Origin: Dromaius novaehollandiae
Lineage: Eukaryota > Chordata > Aves > Casuariiformes > Dromaiidae
Direction of reading: 5' to 3'
DNA length: 64,000 nt
Assembly (NCBI RefSeq): GCF_036370855.1
Contig: NC_088105.1
Location: forward strand, 13,211,619 to 13,275,618
The translations under genes and the position numbers were made by a program. This document shows, in pieces, positions 1 to 11,689 of the stretch (position 1 is the first letter of the stretch; each line of letters starts with the position of its first letter). The notes beneath the pieces were generated by a model, which was given only the letters and a program-made list of their open reading frames with translations, ran no database searches and was not told where the DNA came from.

Positions 1-3000
1 TGAGAAAAGATCAAAAATAGCTCGAGCTACCACCAGCTTTCCTCTTCTGGGGTCTGAACCTTAGTCACTGAAGCAGGTATCAATGAATACTTTCCTATGA
101 CCCTCACATGTCCGGGGTACCAGTGGGGAAGGCTGTTTGCTCTCAGTAACCTGGATCCGTCTCTGTGCATAGCCGGGGAGTGGGAGCCCTGTTGGTCTGA
201 TAGGTGCAAAGGGGCCAGCACCTTCCCGGGGGGTGACTGTGGCTCTTACATCAGCTTTGTCATGCTCTCCTTCACTTTACACATGCGGGGAGGTGGGAAA
301 GGGGAGAGAGAGGGGAACCTCTGTAGTTTATACAGCATGTGTGCGTTGGACATAAGACATAGCGTAAGTGGAGACTGCTTTAAAATAGGGGATGAGTCAG
401 TAATCACTGCTTGATAACTGTATTCTGTGAAATGGGTCTCATGGAAAGACCTGCGAGGGACAGACCTTGAGGTCCCCAAGTGTCAGGGAGGCCTGTTTCA
501 ATTTATGACTGTGTGAGCAGAGACATGGTAAGCAGAAACTGGCAGAATGCACTCTCCCTCCAGGGAGAGTTAGGGACCGTGGCTGGAGACTGCGTAGTCC
601 AGGCCCTGCACTTCCAAACCCCAAGCTGTAATGATCTGTGAGGGCTGACCTAAAAGCTCAATGGACTGACCTGGCCAAACAGAGCTGTAAGACATGACTT
701 CAGCACCATCCACAAGCTCCTACAAGACCATAACTACTCCATTAACAAAAATTAACCTGCCTCATAATGAAGAGGCTTTTAACTTTGTGGAAGAAGGTGT
801 TACAAGATACAAACAGACACTGGCAGTACAGAAACTTAGTGGTGAGGATAGTTAGCCCCTCAAGCAGTTAACCTCTGGAAATGAATTATTTCAAGCTTTA
901 TTTCAAGACAAGAAGTGTGTCTATATATACACCTATATGTATATATACATCTCCTAGGTCAGCCTCAAAGTATAGAGGAATCACTGGGTGAAATACCTTC
1001 TCCTACTCTAAACAAGGAGAAAGGTTGGTCCTTTCTGAGGTACAAATCCAATAGCCCTTTAAGCTTAAGCTTTGCTGTAGCCTGTGCACCTCTTCATATT
1101 GATGGTGTGATCTGGCCTATGTTGGCCGAAGCTGTGAACAAGCCTGTGAAGGACCTGACTTGCATATCCTTGGGGTGAGCTGAAACTGAAGCTGATCTGT
1201 AAAAGCAAAAGTACATGAAAATTTCATATACTTTTCATACTGGAAAAGATATCTACTCAAATACAGTTAGATATCTACTCAAATACAGTTAAACGCATAA
1301 CTAACCAGGGTCCCCCCTCCAAAGGGACACTGCAAGCCCAAACTTTACAAAAGAAAGTTTTATTAACTTTTAGGAAAGAAAACATTCTTATTTCAGCCAA
1401 ACTGCAGGACAGCGCACAGCTTTGGGTCAGGGTGGCAGCTGCTTTTGGTCTCGGTAGCAGGCAGAGTAGCAGTCGGGTAGCCAGTGGTTGCAGCTAGGCA
1501 GCAGCTCCCGGAGGTACAAGTCAGCCCAGGGCTTTTCAGTCCCAAGATAGGAAAAAGCTGCTTCCCAGCACCGAACGAATAACAGCTTCAGCATGGAGGC
1601 TTCCCGCAAGCCTCTGGGGAGGGAGGTGCATCAAACCTGCCAACAACAGTGGAAAGCACATGGAAAAACTCCCCAAAGTCTGGAAGGTTTCCTAAGCTCC
1701 CTTTGGCACCTGAGCCCTGTGGTGCGCTTGGCGAGGAGCTGGGGAGCCGAGGTGGGCAGCAGCATGGTGCCTGCCACCTGCTACCGTGTGACAGGAAACC
1801 TCCAGGAACTTGAGAGCATCTGCAAAGAGCTTAGTACTGACAACCTGAAGTCTGAAGCCTTCCCAGTGTTTCTAAGAAATGTCAAATAATGTTCTTACGC
1901 CTATAGTATAAATACATAAATACTTTTAACAACCACTTTGGAGTGTACAGTCAGCAGTGAGATGCTGAAATGCTGCTGGAGTTCATTGGGAGCAAGGTTG
2001 TCAATCTGTCCTTGAAATCTGCCCCTCTTCAACTGAAGATGTGACAGTCGTTGGCTGTACATGCCACCAAGCAAGCTGTCTCTCTGGGGAGAGCAACTCC
2101 TCTCAACCAGGGCAGTGTGAACTGCAGCTCCTGGCCCCAGCCGAGACCGAAGCCCCTTGGCATCAGCAGCTCTGCTCCCCACAGCAAGCCCAAAATAAGG
2201 AGGGTTTGTGTCCATGGTAGGTTCCTGTGTGCTCAGATCACGTGTTGCCATCAGCCTGGGAAAGGCAGTCCTCATCCTCAGCAGCCGCAAGCTGTAAAGA
2301 GAAGAGGGACGCGCAGCCACGAGCCATCGAGAGCTGTCTGTCTCTTGACTGCAATGGGAGCAAGGGCAGGTTGCGTACGGGCGCACAGGCACATCATGGA
2401 GGTCAGGCCCGTGAAGCTCTCCGGGATGCGCGTGTTTGGCTAAGTCTTCTAGGAGGCTCATAGAACTTATCTGAACCATCCCAGCAGAAAGGAGGTGTAG
2501 ACCTGGAGGTCGCACTTGGTCCATTACAGAGAACCCACCAAAACCAGAGTCTTTGTGTTTTTCCACACTTTACGTGCCTGGATCTTATTTTTGAGTCAAG
2601 CCAATTCTGAGTCTGGGTGTGCATGCTTGAGGGGGCTTCCCTGTCAGCTTAACGCCTCTGAGAGCTGGTGTCAAGATGTAAACGCCCCAACAGATGTCCC
2701 CTTGGCTCAGGCTTCAGCAGTCTGCAACCAGCTAGAACAGCCAGTTCTTTTCATCTAAGTTTGCTCCTAAAAACTCCATAGTCATTGAAAGGCCAGTAAT
2801 TCTGCTGTCCAGTGCAGTCTTGTTATCTCCTTTCCAAATGCTGTCTGTCTTTCATTGCCTTTACCTGTCAGACAGCATTTACCAGAATCAGTCCAAAAGA
2901 AGTTTCTTGCTGCCCCCTCACTTTCTTCTGCCTTGCGCTGTTTAGCGGATCTGTTCTCTTCATTCTCCAAATGGCTTCAAGACACTTGAGGTATCTTCCT

Positions 3001-3013
3001 GAGTTAACAGACT
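1..3013. other. Gene-free stretch beyond the TNFSF4 3' end
   Basis: No recognisable gene, RNA or mobile element was found here. A minus-strand open frame of 221 codons (1901-2566) and shorter ones are present, but none resembles a known family or is framed by convincing splice signals. The only clear local structure is a perfect 22-bp tandem duplication at 1248-1291. If another gene lies further left it is not visible in this window. Confidence 0.5.
1248..1291. repeat. Perfect 22-bp tandem duplication
   Basis: Two identical head-to-tail copies of a 22-bp AT-rich unit beginning GATATCTACTC lie at 1248-1269 and 1270-1291. The flanks are unique. This is probably a local replication-slippage event; no function is implied. 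Confidence 0.85.
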
Positions 3014-3019
3014 TTTATT
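3014..3019 (-). terminator. Probable TNFSF4 polyadenylation signal
   Basis: TTTATT on the plus strand reads AATAAA on the minus strand, 428 nt after the TNFSF4 stop codon. It is the first canonical hexamer I noticed downstream of the stop and would give a 3'UTR of about 0.45 kb. Other signals further downstream may also be used. Confidence 0.45.
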
Positions 3020-3446
3020 TTAGCGAATATACAGCACATTTTTACTATATACAGATACTGTCAAATAAATAGAGAAACACAGGGCTTCTCTGAATCTGAG
3101 CAAAGCTGAGTGACTTTGGCTTTTGTTTTTGTTCTCCTCAAGGGCTCCTTGCATCCAGTGTTTTCTCCAGTGTTAGGAAGATCCATCCGAGACAGCAAAA
3201 TAGGTGCGTAGAGCTCCAAAGAGATAAACATGGCATGCACTATATAAAGCCCATTTGCACTGTGATTTATCTCACCCCATCTGAGACTTTCCATAGCCCC
3301 AAGGCAGGAGGTTAGAGTGGTCTTCCAGTACAAGCACAGCTTGTAAGAACAAGCCTCCCACAAATGGATGTATTGGTAGCTGGCTCTAGTTTGGTGTTGG
3401 TAGGAAAGGCCTTACTTTACACGTTACATTTTTAACATGTCATCTT

Positions 3447-3811
3447 CTACAGCAAGCAGTAGAAGATGGGACTTAGTAACACAAGGCTAAATGACAAACC
3501 CTTGACAGTAGCATTTGTGTTGGTCCACAGGGCAACGTTATCTTGAGCAAACAAGTACAGCATCGTGATGAGATCTACTGTCTTGCCATTGTCCTCGAGA
3601 GTTTGCTCCCAGAGGGTCTTGCTGGTTTTGTTATCTTTCTTCCCCAGTATCAGCTTCAGTGAGTCGTTTCTCTCCAGATCAGGAAAACTGATAAGACCCT
3701 TCAAGGACACTAGGTAGAGGCCATCGCACGTGATCATGAGGGAACCATTTCTGATATGAATAGAGCCTGTCTCAGCACTGAGATTCATGGCAGTTCCTTC
3801 GACACTTTCAC
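3447..3811 (-). CDS. TNFSF4: TNFSF4 exon 3 (TNF-homology domain, stop codon)
   Basis: Encodes the last 120 residues plus the second and third bases of the split Gly codon, after a TTTGCTTTCTTCCATTCCAG acceptor. It carries the CDGLYLVSLKG strand and ends SPIFYCLL before TAG. A Cys near the C-terminus is also present in human OX40L, where the protein ends in CVL. The conceptual frame continues 19 nt into the intron, but the splice-phase match shows the true 5' edge at 3811. Confidence 0.88.
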
Positions 3812-6800
3812 CTGGAATGGAAGAAAGCAAAGACAGTCCTATGAAGGCAAATGACTTCTTGGAAGAGGGTGATTTTATACAGACTGACTGCAGGAAGGGT
3901 AGAAATATAGTAAAGGAAGAGTGTGAAATAGAGAATAGAGCAGAAGAGATCTAGAATAGGATCCGTTTCAGACATCAAGGAACCAGAGAGAAAGGAGATC
4001 TGCAGTGCAAATTTCCAGGTTACTGTTCCTGAGCAAGCTGTGCCTTTTGGACTACAGCTTCAGTTTATATGGATTATCCCCCTGAGCTTCTGTTTATGCA
4101 CTATTTCCTGTATTTCATTCTTAAAATACAGACATGTAAGTATAGCATCCCTCTGAGTTTAGGAAGCACAGGTACCTAAAAAGAACAGAAAATAAAAACA
4201 GTAAACAAGAAGATGGAAAAGTGACCAGAGCTGAAAGGAAGAGAAAAAGAGCTTCCTCTAGAGATGCTGATAAAACAAGTCTATGCCTTGGGGTTTGGGT
4301 TTTTTTAGGTAAGACAAAATAAAAGAGCAGCTTAGAGAGTGAAGAGGAAGGAACATATTAAGACAGAGCAGAGCCAGGAGAAATTAAAACAAGACTGTAG
4401 TGTGAGAGGTTTTCTCTTGGAACGAGCAGTGACAGTACTGTGAACTACGCTGGAAATGTTTCCCTGCTGTGCTCCTGCGTTTCCAGCGCACTGGCGGAGC
4501 CCCCGGGGATGCTGATGCAAAGACTTTGTCAGAGGTCTCCTGTCAGGCAACACAGCCCCTCCTGGCTGATGCCAATTTTCTCAAGCTTTTTCTCTAGAAA
4601 AATGTTTTTTTCTGTATAAAATTAGGTTACACTCACTGCTACCTACATAATCTTCACTGAAAGTGTAACTGTCAACAATGTTTTAAGTATGATTTACATA
4701 TTTTAATACTTTCTCCTATTATTGAGGTATGTCATGGGGCAAAATGTGCAATGTAGCTTGGTGTGCAGAGCACTGCCCTTTCTGCTACGTTTGCTGTTCC
4801 CCAGGAAATCATTGACATTTTTCATAAATCAGGAACTCATTCACTGGTTTCAAAAATACCCCCAAAAGCATATTGTATGCACATAATCAGCTCTCGAAAG
4901 CACATTTCATATTCTTCCAGAGTGAAGGCTTGTTTTAGTATGCAGCTCTTGCAGAGATCCACCCAAAACTGCGTTTTTCCCCCACGCCGGGAAAGCCCAT
5001 TTGTTTGGTTTAGCCAACTCGCTGGGACGGATTTCGCACTTCTTCCCACCAGACAGCTCTCCCGGCCTCTTCCTCCGTCGGAAGAAACACGCAGGATCAT
5101 GACACGAAGCGTTTAACAACCTCTGGCGTTTTGGGGGCCACCGGCTGCCGCCGCGGGGCTACCGGAGAGCGGGGCCGGGGGCCGGCCGGGGGGCCGGGGG
5201 CAGCGCGCCGGCAGCCGTCCGGGAACCGGGGGAGCGCCCCGGCATACCGGGGCCGTCCGAGAACCGGGGTGGGGGAGCGCCCCCCCGGGAGCCGCCGCGG
5301 GGTGCAGACACGCGGGGAAGGAACCGGGCGCCCACCAACCTGTGTACTGGATGTAGGTCCACGGGACTTCGTCGCTCTGAGACTGAAAAAACAAGAGAAA
5401 TCCGCGTTAACGACCCGGCAGAGTGGGGCCACGCACCGGGGCGGGCTCGCCGGCGCTTTCGCTTTCGCTTCCCGGCGGCACCGGGCGGGCACCGGGGCTG
5501 CGGAGCGGCCAGAGCCTCCCCGCCGGCCCGGCCGGGCGCGGGGTGCCGCGGGGCCAGCACGGCCACACACGTGTGCTGCTAACCAGCCGCACTCTTTACT
5601 TGCTTTTCTTGTTATTATTGTCATTATTAAATACGATTTTACGGTAGTTCCTTGCCAGACCGACTCTCAGCCCGGTGCTGAGCCCTCCGGAGCCTACCAA
5701 GTAGTTTTGGTCCTGTTTAGAGAATCATCCCGGTAAATGTAATCGAGTGGTCCGGTGAGGCAGGCCTGGCGCTCGGGGCGGGGAGCCCACCTGCAAGGCG
5801 CCCCGAAGCTGTTTGCAGAGCCGAGCCCCAGATGCGCTGCTTCGCTGTCTCACCCTCGTCCTGCAGCGCGCGGAGAGGTACGCCTGGCTTCGCAGGTGCA
5901 CGCTGAGCTGCCTTGCTTACTTTCCTGCGCGTTGGATCAGGCTGTTACAGGATGTGCGTCTCTCGATGGCTCAGTTAAAAGTGCTTTAAGATGCCCTTAA
6001 AGTTGGCTTGCATTTTATGAGTATAATAGAAAAAGTGAACGCGAATACAGAAGCGTGTATCTTACTGATCAGATATGCAAAACACCAAGCTTCTATATTA
6101 GATTTTAAAATCTGAACTTTGCATCTCAAACCCATCTCTCATCTTAACCACAGGAGGCCCAAATCTGCAGTCGCTTCACAACCACAAGTCCTCAGCGTTT
6201 TGCCTGATTAAAGAGTGAAAGGTTAGGCATGCTGCTGCGTTTTCTTTTCTTTATTTATGCCATAGGTGTCCTAAGGGGAAAATGGGCTAGTCAGATTCAC
6301 GTTGGGCTGATTTTTATATATTTAGCCTCATTTGATACAGGACCAGAGCAGCCTGTCCGCTCTGGGCGCAGGAGGAGCACTGGAAGCAGCAGACTGCAGC
6401 ATGAGTCCCGAGACGCAGCTTGCAGGCTCAGCGCTGTGCCCTGGCCGAGGCGAGCGGGCGGCGATGGAGCCGAGCGGCTGCTTGTGCCGGGCGCGAGGTG
6501 GGTGCCGGCTGCGGGCAGCGGGAAAGGCCTCCTCTGGCACCCTCTAGCGCTGCTGGAGCTGAGGCTTTGCTGCTTTTTCCACAGGCAAGGCTGGCTCGAC
6601 TACCAAATGCAGGTTCTTATTGCATGGTCACCCATCGATTCCAGGGGGACTCTCTCCCCCTCAGTTACTGATCCTGTCCAGCAGCTCGAGCCTTACACTT
6701 GCTCCGTTTCTATGAGCCTCCGTGCACAAGCGTTTGACTCCTTCACTCAGGCAGCTGGGATTTCCAGGTAGTTTCCCAACAAGACGATAGCTAAGCACAG

Positions 6801-9800
6801 GACCACTGAGCTTCAGAGGTCAAAAAACATGCCTTACAGCCTGTCCTGCCTGGCCACCAGTAGACAGCAGGCTGTATTAAACATGGACTGGTTAGGTGAC
6901 AAACTTGCAACTGTAAGAACATCAGCCCTGTCATTACTGATGCATGTTACCTGTTTTATATCTCTATTCTGGATATCGCATGATCACAAAGTACTTTACA
7001 ACTATCTACTAATAGATTTTGCAGAGGGAAGAACTCACCCATAGCAGTGAGAGGGAACTGGTGAGCTAGTAACAAAGTTCATCATCCCTATTGCACTGTT
7101 CTGCCTTCGCATGGTGTGCAGGAAAGGATGCCAGGAGGGTCCCAGGACAGAGCGGGACTCCTTAGCAACTGCTTCAGATTTTCCTGTGTCATTTACACAC
7201 AGTTACCACACCATTTTTGCCTGTTCAGGATCCCCCAACACGAGATTTGGTGAAGTGGTTCCCAAAGACCTCTTACTTATTATTGTCCTGCAGTTTCTAG
7301 AGCAGTGTCAGGAGGCAGAAGTTTCAGGAATAGGTTTGTATTGCAGAAGGTGCAAATCTCAGGGGACCGTAACAAGATGCATTGACTGAGAGGGCCATTG
7401 CGATCGTGTGCCTGACTTCTTGTATCATACAGATTGCAGACTACCATGCCGTGCAAGTGGCTCGTACCTTCTCCGCAGCAGGAGATACTAGGATTATGGC
7501 CGCATCCTCCTTATCTATGTTAAACCTCTGCAAATTACTCCTCCTGCACCTTTACTGCTCTTCTCGGGCAAATCCCTCTTGCAACAGATCATTAGGAGCC
7601 TTTAAATTCCCAGACTTGCTAGAGGCTTTTACCTCATATTTATTTGTCATTACGGAGTTTCAAGCCCTCTGACTTCATCTGAGTGGCCTGTCCTTGGTCT
7701 TACATCCCAAGTGGTGCAACAAGAGGCGGTCATCCCAGGAAACATGGGAAGTCATAAGCATTGCAGATGCAAAAGCTATCACTAGCATTTTTTTCACTGC
7801 TGCTTATTTGGAAATTACAACTGAGGCTTGCTCTCCAAGCTGCATCATGACAGGAAACCAGATCACTGCCCGTTTTTATTAAGCACAGTCTGGACTGCAG
7901 ATGCTCTTGTTCATCTCTCAAACGTGTGCCGTAATGTTACTTCTGCTGTATTTTCACTGAATACTCCAGGGTTTTTAAGAGCCATGAGGACAATAGAAAT
8001 TAATCAAACATAGTCTTGCTATTAAAAAACACAGCTACTGTCTTGCTATTGAAGCTATTCCTTCAGTCTCCAGCGCTGGAAAGCAGAAGGAGACTCTTCC
8101 TGGGAGCAGGGACAGTGCCGTGCCGGGCAGCATCTCAGTTATTCCTGTGGACTAGCTCTTCAAGCCCGCCACGCTGATGGTGATGGTGTTGTGCCCACGG
8201 TTCTGAAAACCCCATAAAGTCTGTCTCCCTAAACTGCACCACAAGACGAGTCAGATTAGCACTGCTGCCTCGTCTCTAGGCTTTTATACGGTCGGTCCTC
8301 AGCTATATTACACAGCCCTGTGAATCCAGTCCGATGAAATCCCCCTGTGTACAGCCAGTGAGACTTCTCCTGCCCAGTGTGGTGCAGTCAGAACAGGAGA
8401 CTATGGTCATATACTTAAAATAATAGAAACCAATTTTGAGACTGCACTAAGCAAATGTTTAAAACTGAAAGGTCCTCTGGTGACTCCCAGAGCCTGGACT
8501 TTTCATCTGCTGCAGTAACTGTTCCTTGAGCATCCTGTTTCGGTCATTTTTATTGAGGAAGGGAAACTCCAGGCATGCACCGTGTCTTCTCCTCAACTGC
8601 TGCCATCTTGGGCTTGGAAGGTTCACATGCAGCAGTGCCAGCCAGTGCCACCTTCCTCTAGAGGAAGAGGGTTTGAGTTGACATTTTTACAGAACTGAGA
8701 GATATTAAGAGACCAGGAGTCACAGCTAGAGTGGGACACAAGAGAGGTTACTGCATCGTGAGCAGAGCAAGAAAGCTTTCCCTTCTCCATTGGCTTCCAA
8801 GTAGTGGAGGGAGAAGCAAGAGGACTGAACCAAATGGAAAGAGTTATCTTTTGTCAGGGATATCATTCAAAAGTTTAATAACTGCTGTGAGACTCAGTTC
8901 AGGGAAACTTGCACAGAGCTCAGGTTTCCGTTAAGCAGCAGAGGACCCAGAGCACTAGGCCATCAAACTCTTGCATGGTTATGTGCCTGGGTTGCTTCTC
9001 TGCCAAGACTAGGTGGGAGGAAGGAATGAACTCTGTTAAGATGAAGCATAACAATGTTAAGAGTGTTACAAAGTGCCTGGAGAAGATGTGGGAGGAGAAG
9101 TAGCTAGCACATAAGCAGTGCTGAAACAGCAGTGAAAGGTTGTTGACAAGTCATCGGTCTGCAAACATGCAAAAGAGGAAAATATATTTGCTGCAAGTTT
9201 TGCTGAAGTATTCTGAGTCTCAAGCATCTCTGTTATTTATATTGAGTTTGGAACAAGGTTATATGTGAAGGAAACTCTTTGATCATATAATCAGTGTCTG
9301 TCCTGTTGGCACACACAGAGACACTTACTTTCCTCTGCAGATACAGCCGACTACTTCCAAAGCCCAGTGCATTGAAATGTGCCAGGGGGCTTGCTGGGTT
9401 GGCGCAAGTTAGCTTTCTTTCTGGCATATCTGCCTGCACATATAGCATATTAAAAAAAAGTTCAGATGTTTACAAGCAACCTGGGTTCTCATTCTTCATC
9501 TAGCACTCGTTGAGAGCAAACACTCACCCAGATGATCCCATTAATCAAATGACAATATGCATGAGTGACTACCAAAGGCTGCAGATTGGGGTAGTGGACA
9601 GATCGCTGGGGAGGCAGACCTCCCTCACCGGGAGGCCACTTCACCTACGGCGCTGCTGTGCAAAGAGTATTCTTGGAATGATCCCCCTTCCCGATAAACT
9701 GTCCCCTTACCCCTGCACTTGGCGATACTGGATGTTATTTTGAGGGCAGGAGATGTGAAAAAAAAGAGTGATAATGATTAAGGAAAGGGTTAAAAACTAG

Positions 9801-10107
9801 TGGTTTGGTTAGGGATGAGCCTAAATGCTTTTTTTTTTTCTTAAAAAAAGCCCATACAAAGTTTTACAGGCCAGCCGACAATGGGATGAACACAAGCTCT
9901 TACCGTTGAGAGTTGCAGAGCATCTATACCAAGGTAGATCAAGCAGGCGAACAGTAATATCCACTGAGCAGCAGCAGACACGAGGTGCAGTGTGTTCCTC
10001 CTCAGCTGGCCCCTCTGCCAGCTCTTCCACTCATCCTCTGCAGGTTCCCTTTCGAGATCCATCTGATGCTCTTGCCTTCTCGGCTCCACGACTGACTGTC
10101 CGTCCAT
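3447..10107 (-). CDS. TNFSF4: TNFSF4 (OX40 ligand, CD252), three coding exons, complete
   Basis: TNF-superfamily ligand of OX40 (TNFRSF4). In mammals it is expressed on activated antigen-presenting cells, acts at the cell surface as a trimer and costimulates T cells. The minus-strand exons 10107-9904, 5382-5340 and 3811-3447 join in frame with GT-AG introns (phases 0 and 1) to give 203 residues. Residues 1-40 are a charged cytoplasmic tail, about 41-62 a hydrophobic signal-anchor (LHLVSAAAQWILLFACLIYL), and the remainder is an ectodomain with a compact TNF-homology region. The hallmark is CDGLYLVSLKG, matching the CDGFYLISLKG strand of human OX40L. Five N-glycosylation sequons (NLS, NGS, NDS, NKT, NAT) fit an ectodomain. 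The exon pattern (anchor exon, tiny exon, one large TNF exon) matches mammalian TNFSF4. The start at 10107 has G at -3 and +4; the in-frame Met16 (10062) would give 188 residues, nearer the human 183. The family assignment is strong; the choice between TNFSF4 and a close paralogue rests on the strand motif and exon layout. Confidence 0.88.
5100..5590. promoter_or_regulatory. CpG-island-like block over TNFSF4 exon 2
   Basis: A stretch very rich in CpG dinucleotides covers the 3' part of TNFSF4 intron 1, exon 2 and the start of intron 2. It includes an imperfect direct repeat of about 38 bp, with copies starting at 5214 and 5252 (GCCGTCCG then GAACCGGGG). The long open frames here on both strands are products of GC richness. 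It could be an internal promoter or an orphan island; the sequence alone does not decide. Confidence 0.6.
5340..5382 (-). CDS. TNFSF4: TNFSF4 exon 2 (43-nt stalk exon)
   Basis: Encodes SQSDEVPWTYIQYT plus the first base of a Gly codon. The acceptor follows CTTGTTTTTTCAG and the donor is CAG|GTTGGT. Both phases fit the neighbouring exons exactly. The exon lies inside a dense CpG block, unusual for an internal exon of this kind. Confidence 0.78.
5383..9903 (-). other. TNFSF4: TNFSF4 intron 1
   Basis: A 4.5-kb intron with a GTAAGA donor and TTTTTTCAG acceptor. It contains the 5' half of the CpG-rich block, a second smaller GC-rich patch near 6340-6560, and otherwise unremarkable sequence. No additional TNF-like exon or recognisable repeat was found. 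Confidence 0.75.
9904..10107 (-). CDS. TNFSF4: TNFSF4 exon 1 (cytoplasmic tail and membrane anchor)
   Basis: Encodes residues 1-68, ending LQLST just before a GTAAGA donor at 9903. It contains the whole hydrophobic anchor. The tail is rich in Glu, Arg and Gln, as expected for a cytosolic type II N-terminus. Two candidate starts exist (10107 and 10062). Confidence 0.82.
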
Positions 10108-10301
10108 CTCTGCTGCCCTGCACCAACCGCTGGGGCAAGTGGCCTGGAGCCCAGTGGGGTCCTGGGTGCCTGCAGCAGCGGTAGGGTGGACGAGTGGTGC
10201 CCTGTCCCAGGAGCAGAGGTGAAATGAATACAGTGCCTTCAGGAGAGTGCTTTATGCACACGGAGAAGCAGGCGGGGGAACTTCTTTGTGACTAATCTGA
10301 A

Positions 10302-10365
10302 TTTCCCCTTCCTTCCTTCCTTTCTTTCTTTCTTTCTTTCTTTCTTTTTTTTTTTCTTTTTTATT
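10302..10365. repeat. (TTCC)n/(TTTC)n pyrimidine microsatellite
   Basis: About 64 bp of almost pure pyrimidine: TTCC repeats, then TTTC repeats, then a T run. It starts roughly 195 bp upstream of the TNFSF4 start codon, so it lies in or next to the promoter. Mirror-symmetric homopurine tracts of this kind are prone to triplex formation and length change. Confidence 0.9.
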
Positions 10366-11640
10366 TGGTGAATGTGGGGGCTGATTTAGTGCATCCCAGT
10401 TCAGTTTTGAGTAAGGGCCTTTGAAAGTAGATGTGTTTATGTCTTTCATAGCTACAGCTGTGGATCTCCTGCTAAGTGATGTTTCAAACAATACCTACCA
10501 GTCGGGTCAACTCTGTTCACTCTCTTCACTAAGTCTTCTGTCCCTAAAAGCTGTCAGCTTTCTATGAGCCTCAGGTGGGAGGTTTACAGGATTGGCTCCT
10601 TCTCTTGTTGGTAGCATATGCTGCTGCTGAAATCCCTTTTCTGTAGAGAAGCGGTGAACAGAAGGGGATGCGATGCAGGTGGACAGCATAAAGGATGGGA
10701 GAGAAAGCATGCATTTCTCTTCACCTTTCTCTTGTGGCCTTAAAGCAGTGGCATGTTGCAGGGAACTTCAGAGGGAGACAACCGAGACCTGCTCAGGGGA
10801 CATCCCTTCTTGCAGAGCCTGCAACGAGCAGTCCAGGGAGTGCCCTGGGAGGAGACACCCCCGAGGCCGTGCTCCGCACGCCCTTCAGGCTGCCCTCCTC
10901 GAGGAGGACCGCCTGGCTCTAGGGCAGTGAGGACGTAGGAGATGCAAACGTAATTCTTGCTATGTCTCTATGTCCGAAGGCCTGTATTAAATGCTTCTCC
11001 GATGACTCTTTTGTCCCACCACCTCCCTTTCGCTTTGTCTCCTCGTGATACTTGCTCATGAGCTGATGGATGTCAGTGGTCCGCAGCAGGGACTGTCACC
11101 TGTACTCATTTTGGGCGACATGCTTTGCACCCATTTTTGGGGCAGTCCAGCGCTGCTTTTTCAGCCAGGATTTTTCTGTTGTAAATTAGCATATCATGAC
11201 TGAAGTCAGGCGCCGCTTCCTCCCAGTGAGGATCGGGCCCGTTGGGACTGTTATCGTGAGTTTGTCTTTCGGGGATGAGCTGTCAGAAAGTTTCCCTTCC
11301 CCAAAATGTTCTCTCTCAACCTGTCACAAGGCACAGGTCCTGACAAACATGTACTCCGCTTGCAGAGGAAGCAGAAGTAATGTTCTTTCATGTGTTTTTC
11401 CATTTAGGCAAGGATATTTCCTATAAACATAAATCAAAGGAAGGGGGGAGTCCAGCCATTAGGTAAACAAATTGCTGTGCGGTCCCCCTGTCCTCGCACA
11501 ATTAGGTGTTGCTCTTGAAAAATAACCTCGGAGCTGCCAATAACTGATGGGTCGAGTCGCGAATACGCAGTGGTCAACGAGTCCTTTTAAGAACAAACTA
11601 AAGGGCATGGAAACTTACTGGAAAATGTTCAGCCTTCAAA
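10366..11640. other. Gene-free stretch upstream of TNFSF4
   Basis: Unique sequence with no convincing coding exon or repeat. The interval 11440-11640 is of even composition and has the look of a possible conserved non-coding segment, but nothing in the sequence alone proves this. Confidence 0.35.
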
Positions 11641-11689
11641 ATTTCCATTGGTTCTTGAGCATGTGGAAATTGCCGTCCGGCTTTCGCTA

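Noticed and set aside
1901-2566. A 221-codon minus-strand open frame
   Set aside because: No family resemblance, no convincing splice or promoter context; a frame of this length is not improbable in 64 kb of moderately GC-rich DNA.
5097-5736. Open frames of 135-201 codons on both strands
   Set aside because: Compositional artefacts of the CpG block; the only supported coding segment is the 43-nt TNFSF4 exon 2.
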